Part shown: one piece after another, positions 6,600 to 9,984 of the stretch | Position numbering within the stretch: position 1 is the first letter of the stretch | How the letters are laid out: the number at the start of each line of letters is the position of its first letter | Notes under the pieces: model-generated | What the model was told of the DNA's origin: nothing | Seen by the model: only the letters and a program-made list of their open reading frames with translations | Database searches by the model: none | Program-made: the position numbers and the translations under genes | Source of the DNA: Rhodoferax sp. | GTDB taxonomy: Bacteria > Pseudomonadota > Gammaproteobacteria > Burkholderiales > Burkholderiaceae_C | NCBI GenBank assembly: GCA_020048795.1 | Contig: JAIFMA010000106.1 | Span: 1 to 9,984 of the forward strand | Direction: 5' to 3' | DNA length: 9,984 nucleotides

Positions 6600-6942
6600 T
6601 CAAGTACATGTCAATGTGCATAGATGAATAGGGGCAAAGCACGCCACCGCTGGTTGTGCGCTCCAGCAAGCCCAGCTCTGCCAGGGTCACCACGTCTTCG
6701 TGCACGCGCTTGACATCGCGCCCCACAGCGCGGGCGAGCTCACGCACAGATAGTTCGCCCTGGCCCTGAGCAGCGCGAACAATTTCCCACCGCTTTTCGG
6801 AAAGCTGGCCAAAAAAATGCCCCGGACTCTCAAAATTGAGCACTTCACCCTGATATTTGTCGGCCTGGGCCGTTTTGGCCATGGCGCGCAAAGCGCCCTT
6901 CCAGTCAGGCTGCAGAGTGATAGTCAGATAGCGCTCAGTCAT
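6589..6942 (-). CDS. HTH DNA-binding protein, probable antitoxin of a TumE-type module
   Basis: This is a 117-residue protein with a C-terminal winged helix-turn-helix (about 48-100). ELSVRELARAVGRDVKRVHEDVVTLAELGLLER gives helix, turn and recognition helix in the MarR-like COG4190 style, followed by a short wing. The N-terminal 45 residues (LTITLQPDWKGALRAM and onward) are the usual leader of this group. The start overlaps the upstream toxin-like gene by ATGA, so the pair is co-translated with the toxin-like gene first. In such modules the DNA-binding partner normally neutralises the toxin and represses the promoter. That role is inferred from family and context. GC content is clearly higher than in the flanking gap, which suggests transfer as a unit. 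Confidence 0.75.
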   Translation of the reverse strand: MTERYLTITLQPDWKGALRAMAKTAQADKYQGEVLNFESPGHFFGQLSEKRWEIVRAAQGQGELSVRELARAVGRDVKRVHEDVVTLAELGLLERTTSGGVLCPYSSMHIDMYLKAA

Positions 6943-7253
6943 GGTGCTCTCCTGGCAGCGACGGCTGCAATAAAGTCTTCAATCAGTTGCTCCACACCGG
7001 TGAATGCATAGGGCGCTTCGATGCCATCGAGGTGACAGTGATCACCCTTGCCGCGCTCATTGTCGAAACCGACGATACGCACACCGTCCACCACATACAC
7101 GGCGCTGTACTTGTAGCCATGGTCCGTAGGCGGTACGGGTTTGGGCACCTTCCAAATCACCACCTCAAGTATTGAGCCATCGGTCGTGACATCTTTGAAG
7201 CGGGTAATAAGTTGGGCTGGCACGTTGGCAATTTTGACAACATACTCACGCAT
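6939..7253 (-). CDS. TumE family (DUF6516) putative toxin
   Basis: This is a protein of 104 residues from the ATG at 7253. A TTG five codons upstream (7268) also keeps the frame, but those codons lie inside the inverted repeat and I saw no ribosome binding site before either start. Family marks are an N-terminal strand followed by DGSILEVVIWKVPKPVPPTDHGYKYSAVYV, then GFDNERGKGDHCHLDG (about 67-82) and EQLIEDFIAAV near the end. The GYDNERGKGDHxH signature is typical of DUF6516, which databases now name the TumE toxin family. Its biochemical activity is not something I can read from the residues. The downstream gene encodes the HTH partner with a 4-bp overlap. Confidence 0.75.
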   Translation of the reverse strand: MREYVVKIANVPAQLITRFKDVTTDGSILEVVIWKVPKPVPPTDHGYKYSAVYVVDGVRIVGFDNERGKGDHCHLDGIEAPYAFTGVEQLIEDFIAAVAARRAP

Positions 7254-7270
7254 TGTCAATATTGCCAACG
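7223..7270. repeat. 18-bp inverted repeat straddling the tumE start codon
   Basis: CGTTGGCAATTTTGACAA (7223-7240) and the reverse complement of 7253-7270 (CGTTGGCAATATTGACAA) differ at one base. The 12-base spacer (7241-7252) holds two bases of the ATG at 7251-7253; the third lies at the edge of the stem. The right arm is also a near-palindrome in itself (TTGTCAATATTGCCAA, 7253-7268). In the transcript this would be a long hairpin with the start codon at its loop edge. As DNA it could be a repressor-binding pair for module autoregulation. Confidence 0.7.
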
Positions 7271-7423
7271 ATGGCCAGCAATCCCGAATTGAGGAAAAGC
7301 GTCAGCTCATTCCGGGGAGCAGATGCGGACGATAAGTCAAAAAGGTCCCCTTTTCCAGGCTGCGTGGCGTTGCTCCAAAATACCGAATCGGCATACTGTG
7401 CGGCCAAGGCTAAAGTGGACCCT
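7271..7423. other. Unassigned spacer between the TumE module and the IS3 remnant
   Basis: No gene is supported. On the minus strand AAAAGG (7354-7349), GGA and CCTTTT (7345-7340), plus one further T, form a small hairpin with a T run. It could be a weak terminator or promoter-proximal structure before the toxin gene. Frames opposite and overlapping this stretch are open but show no recognisable domain. Confidence 0.3.
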
Positions 7424-7646
7424 GGTGCTGAACTGTTCACCTTGGTCGCTGTTGAAGATGTCAGGCTTGCCATAGTTACGCAGCGCCTATTCCAGATAGT
7501 CCACACAGAAGCTCGCATCCATGCTGAAAGCTGATTCGCCAACTCAGCACCTTGCGGCTGTACCAGTCCATCACCGCCACCAGATAGACAAACCCGCTGA
7601 CCAGACGGGTGTAGGTGATGTCAGTGCTCCAGACCTGGTTGGGCCG
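7424..7646 (-). pseudogene. IS3-family transposase (OrfB integrase core) fragment, frameshifted
   Basis: Read on the minus strand, RPNQVWSTDITYTRLVSGFV and then YLVAVMDWYSRKVLSWRIS match the start of an IS3-type rve integrase core, with the first catalytic D in STDITY. A one-base insertion near 7523-7535 breaks the frame. The next frame continues MDASFCVDYLE, a TAG stop (7487-7489), then ALRNYGKPDIFNSDQGEQFST, with the second catalytic D in NSDQG. The third catalytic residue (E), the N-terminal part, OrfA and both IS ends are missing. It is dead DNA marking past transposition between the nicotinamidase gene and the toxin-antitoxin module, starting about 20 bases past the nicotinamidase stop. 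Confidence 0.85.
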
Positions 7647-7665
7647 GTTGCTCCCGTCAGATTGG

Positions 7666-8403
7666 TCATATGAGATCGCTGGACTGGATGCGTTTGACAC
7701 CTTTGGCGGTCATTTCCTTCCAAGCAGCTTCTAATGAACCATTGAGGTCGATGGCTCGGCAGGCATCCTCAACGACCAGTGTCTCGAAACCTAATGCTTT
7801 TGCATCCAGCGCAGTCCATGCGACACAAAAATCAGTTGCAAGGCCGGTCACATAAACTGTGTCGATTCCTCGAGCCTGAAGGTACGCTGCTAGACCGGTA
7901 GTTGATTTACGGTCAGCCTCTTTGAATGCAGAGTAACTGTCTACCTGTGGGTTGAAGCCCTTCCTGATGACAACTTGCGCCTTGGGCAGCTTCAGATCAC
8001 CATGCAGTTCGGCATCTGGGGTGCCCTGAACACAATGATCTGGCCAGAGTACCTGCTGACCGTAAGAAAGCTGCGTTGTCTCAAAGGGCTTCTTTCCCAC
8101 ATGACTACTGGCAAATGACGTGTGCCCAGCCGTATGCCAATCCTGAGTGATAACTACGTTATCAAAAACTTTGCCAAGCGCATTAATGATCGGAACCACC
8201 TCTTCACCCTTTGGAACAGGTAGGGTGCCCGAACTGACAAAGCAGTTCTGAACGTCCACTGCGATTAGGGCCGAGTTAGCCGACGGCTTCAATTTGTTCG
8301 CAGCCCAGAGGTTGGTCGACCAAATAGCTGACGTTCCAAGACCCAAGCTCATACCTGTCAAAGCAGTGTTGCGGATGAATTGGCGTCGTGGCAATAATTT
8401 CAT
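7666..8403 (-). CDS. pncA: Nicotinamidase/pyrazinamidase (PncA family) with Tat signal peptide
   Basis: This is a 245-residue protein that hydrolyses nicotinamide to nicotinate and ammonia, a NAD salvage step. The isochorismatase-fold core starts near residue 44. The catalytic triad is D50 (IAVDVQN), K148 (VIRKGFNP) and C193 (GLATDFCV). Metal ligands are D88, H90 and H94 in QDWHTAGHTSF. WPDHCVQGTPDAELH (120-134) and VDSYSAF (154-160) are nicotinamidase marks. Unlike the cytoplasmic enzyme of about 210 residues in E. coli, it has an N-terminal extension of some 40 residues: LPRRQFIRN, a hydrophobic stretch and a plausible cut near LWA-A (34-35). This is a twin-arginine signal, so a periplasmic site is predicted. 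AAAGGAG (8408-8414) four bases before the ATG supports this start. It is a single gene, with the IS3 remnant directly downstream. Confidence 0.88.
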   Translation of the reverse strand: MKLLPRRQFIRNTALTGMSLGLGTSAIWSTNLWAANKLKPSANSALIAVDVQNCFVSSGTLPVPKGEEVVPIINALGKVFDNVVITQDWHTAGHTSFASSHVGKKPFETTQLSYGQQVLWPDHCVQGTPDAELHGDLKLPKAQVVIRKGFNPQVDSYSAFKEADRKSTTGLAAYLQARGIDTVYVTGLATDFCVAWTALDAKALGFETLVVEDACRAIDLNGSLEAAWKEMTAKGVKRIQSSDLI

Positions 8404-8407
8404 GATA

Positions 8408-8414
8408 CTCCTTT
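8408..8414 (-). promoter_or_regulatory. Ribosome binding site of the nicotinamidase gene
   Basis: AAAGGAG on the minus strand, four bases before the ATG at 8403. It decides the start in favour of the version that includes the twin-arginine signal peptide. Confidence 0.7.
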
Positions 8415-9058
8415 AGTGATTTCCGATATGAGGACGTTTACTGAAGCCATCTATAAGATCGACGTAGTCTTACTCGAGCTAGAAAAATTGCCTCGTTAAG
8501 AACCAAGGCATGCAAAAATGTTGAGTTAAGGACCGCCAAACAATAAAATGAACTGAAACAGTGCATTCATGTTCGCTCGAAGCAAATAAGCAATAACGGT
8601 GCCAATCAAAAATTGTTCATGCAAAATCCACCAAACACGGAGTTTTAAATGGACATCCTCAACACCGACAGCGGCTTTCATGCCCAATCGGCAAATAGAG
8701 AACCGGTGATCACGTCTGTCAATTTGCTGAATGGCCTGCTGAAACCGAGCGAGCTCCCCGAACCTGACCGAAATGAATTTGGCTGGTGGGCGGGCAGGGT
8801 GGTTGCACAATTTGCGAGCTGGCTTCGATCGACTCCAGAAGGCTGTTTGCGGTCATTCACGCGGTGCTTTGGTAGGTCAAGTTGTTAGTGGCGCTAAAAA
8901 GCCCTCCACCGAGATTAAAAGATGCCTGGGTTTTGCAGCAGAGCCTGAGATGGTTCACGTGGCAATGTTGTATTGACGCGCTAAATAGAATAAAAGATTG
9001 TCATCACTGCCATATCATCCAAAGGTCGTCAAGCCGTTGGAAACTCAAAAATCACCAC
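8415..9058. other. Intergenic region with no gene supported
   Basis: About 640 bases lie between the divergently oriented nicotinamidase gene and the 217-residue gene. Open frames exist on both strands (minus 8526-8810 from a TTG; plus 8649-8888), but they overlap, lack ribosome binding sites and match no family I recognise. One may be a decayed gene. A short stem TGCCT 8489-8493 with AGGCA 8506-8510 is the only hairpin noted. A possible promoter for the + strand gene is TTGTAT (8968-8973) with TAAAAG (8991-8996) at a 17-base spacing, but the match is poor. Confidence 0.45.
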
Positions 9059-9064
9059 AAAGGA
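9059..9064 (+). promoter_or_regulatory. Ribosome binding site of the 217-residue gene
   Basis: AAAGGA lies seven bases before the ATG at 9072 and supports that start. Confidence 0.65.
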
Positions 9065-9071
9065 ATCAGCC

Positions 9072-9725
9072 ATGCAAACATTAGTTGAAGCAGCCGCTCA
9101 CATAGCCCAAGAGATTGATCGCACGCGTCAGCACTTGACAAATCTGGAGCAGGCGCTCAATGGACTCAAGCCCCTCATTACCGTGGATGCTGCCACAACA
9201 ACGTTGACATACGCCATGCCTGCCCAAGCGCAACCGGTTGAAGACCTGTCTGTTGTAAATGCTGAAGTGCCAGCCAAAAAGAAGGCCAAATCCAAAGTAT
9301 CGGTTGAGCCCATCACCGAAAAGGTTAAAACCGCAAAGACCAAGGTGCCAAAAGCTAAAGCAGAAGTGTCGGCACCAGAGATGGCTCCGACCAAATTGCC
9401 CGCAACGGGTGCCGAGCTGTGGCTCAAGTGCATTGGACGCAAGAAAGTCACTGTCGCTCAAATGACAGATGCTGCGTTGAAGACACTCAATTTGGATGAT
9501 GCAGCCAGAGAGGTGATCGCAACACGTGCCAAAGCCTGGACCTATGCAGCCGCTAAAAAAGGTACTCTCATTGAAGCCGGTATGCGTGATGGTTCCAAGT
9601 TGTACAAGGTGGCACCGGCTCAAGAAGAAAGCACCGCTCAAAGCGTTCAAGCGGTTGAGGCTGTTGCTGTGATGGTTGGAGCTGTTGAAGTTGCCCCATT
9701 GGCTGAGGGGAACAACGCGGCCTAA
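9072..9725 (+). CDS. Unrecognised 217-residue protein with a K/A/P-rich linker and a small C-terminal domain
   Basis: I do not recognise a named family. Four parts are visible. Residues 1-36 form a likely amphipathic helix or short coiled coil (AAAHIAQEIDRTRQHLTNLEQAL). Residues about 50-108 are low complexity, rich in K, A, P, V and T (AKKKAKSKV, KTAKTKVPKAKAEV), histone-H1-like in composition. Residues about 109-178 form a compact domain, LPATGAELWLKCIGRKKVTV through to GTLIEAGMRDGSKLYKVA, whose end looks like the wing of a winged helix. Residues 179-217 are an A/V/E-rich tail. There is no signal peptide or membrane segment. A basic linker plus a winged-helix-like domain suggests DNA binding, which is only inference. 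The DUF1810 gene follows after 35 bases and may be co-transcribed. Confidence 0.8.
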   Translation: MQTLVEAAAHIAQEIDRTRQHLTNLEQALNGLKPLITVDAATTTLTYAMPAQAQPVEDLSVVNAEVPAKKKAKSKVSVEPITEKVKTAKTKVPKAKAEVSAPEMAPTKLPATGAELWLKCIGRKKVTVAQMTDAALKTLNLDDAAREVIATRAKAWTYAAAKKGTLIEAGMRDGSKLYKVAPAQEESTAQSVQAVEAVAVMVGAVEVAPLAEGNNAA

Positions 9726-9760
9726 ACCGACCCAATGGTCAGCGTAGACTGGAGTAGTGC

Positions 9761-9984
9761 GTGAATCTCAACCCATCAGCTTATGGCCTGGAGCGTTTTG
9801 TCGAAGCACAAGTGCGTGTTTACGACTCGGTGCTAGATGAACTGGCTCTCGGTCATAAGACCACGCATTGGATGTGGTTCATTTTTCCACAGCTCAAAGC
9901 TCTTGGTCGCAGTTCGATGGCCAAGCACTTTGGCATTGAATCGATGGACGAAGCGCTGGCATATTTGCAGCATCCAATTCTTGG
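9761..9984 (+). CDS. DUF1810 family protein, 5' part (cut by window end)
   Basis: Seventy-four codons are present before the window edge. The reading starts at GTG 9761 with GGAG at 9751-9754, six bases upstream; no ATG lies near the expected N-terminus. LERFVEAQVRVYDSVLDEL is followed by the family hallmark HWMWFIFPQLKALGRSSMAKHFGI and then MDEALAYLQHPILG, all as in DUF1810. Full proteins of this family are around 140-150 residues, so roughly half is missing. The function of the family is not established to my knowledge. It lies 35 bases after the 217-residue gene in the same direction. Confidence 0.88.
   Translation, partial: MNLNPSAYGLERFVEAQVRVYDSVLDELALGHKTTHWMWFIFPQLKALGRSSMAKHFGIESMDEALAYLQHPIL

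Noticed and set aside
7253..7268. TTG at 7268 as start of the TumE-like gene
   Set aside because: The five extra codons lie entirely in the inverted-repeat arm, and family members begin close to the ATG at 7253.
7253..7534. Plus-strand ORF of 93 codons
   Set aside because: It overlaps the inverted repeat and runs antisense to the IS3 integrase remnant; no family match is recognised.
8526..8810. Minus-strand ORF of 94 codons from a TTG start
   Set aside because: It lacks a ribosome binding site and any recognisable domain, and overlaps an equally open plus frame. It is listed only as an unexplained gap.
9081..9650. Long minus-strand ORF of 189 codons
   Set aside because: It is antisense to the 217-residue gene, which has a proper ribosome binding site. 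The cysteine- and glycine-rich translation is typical of a shadow frame.

Overview
The window reads like chromosomal DNA of a betaproteobacterium, most likely Burkholderiales. This rests on the protein families, two twin-arginine signal peptides and the style of the liv genes, not on a marker gene, so it is an inference. No rRNA, tRNA or CRISPR array was seen.

Bases 1-658 hold no convincing protein gene. I read a broken group II intron end on the + strand: domain V (first part 281-303, remainder 509-518) and domain VI (519-558), ending in a bulged branch-point A and a terminal AT. The apical loop of domain V is split by a roughly 196 bp element (about 302-497) with perfect 25-26 bp terminal inverted repeats and a short target duplication, that is, a MITE-like non-autonomous transposon.

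Bases 659-6361 (minus strand) carry a compact six-gene operon, transcribed as amidohydrolase, livK, livH, livM, livG, livF. The last four junctions are 4-bp stop/start overlaps. It looks like an uptake-and-hydrolysis unit: a Tat-exported binding protein and a HAAT-type ABC transporter import a compound, and a cytoplasmic COG1228-type metal hydrolase probably cleaves it. A possible intrinsic terminator lies at 585-612.

Bases 6362-7665 are accessory in character. An AT-rich gap with an IS-end-like palindrome is followed by a two-gene TumE-type toxin-antitoxin module on the minus strand. An 18-bp inverted repeat with one mismatch straddles the toxin start codon. Upstream lies a decayed IS3-family integrase fragment with a frameshift and a nonsense codon.

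Bases 7666-8403 (minus strand) encode a nicotinamidase (PncA family) with its catalytic triad and metal ligands intact, preceded by a Tat signal peptide, so it is probably exported. Bases 8404-9071 hold no gene I can support. On the + strand there follow an unrecognised 217-residue protein with a lysine/alanine/proline-rich linker (9072-9725) and the start of a DUF1810 protein cut by the window edge (9761-9984).
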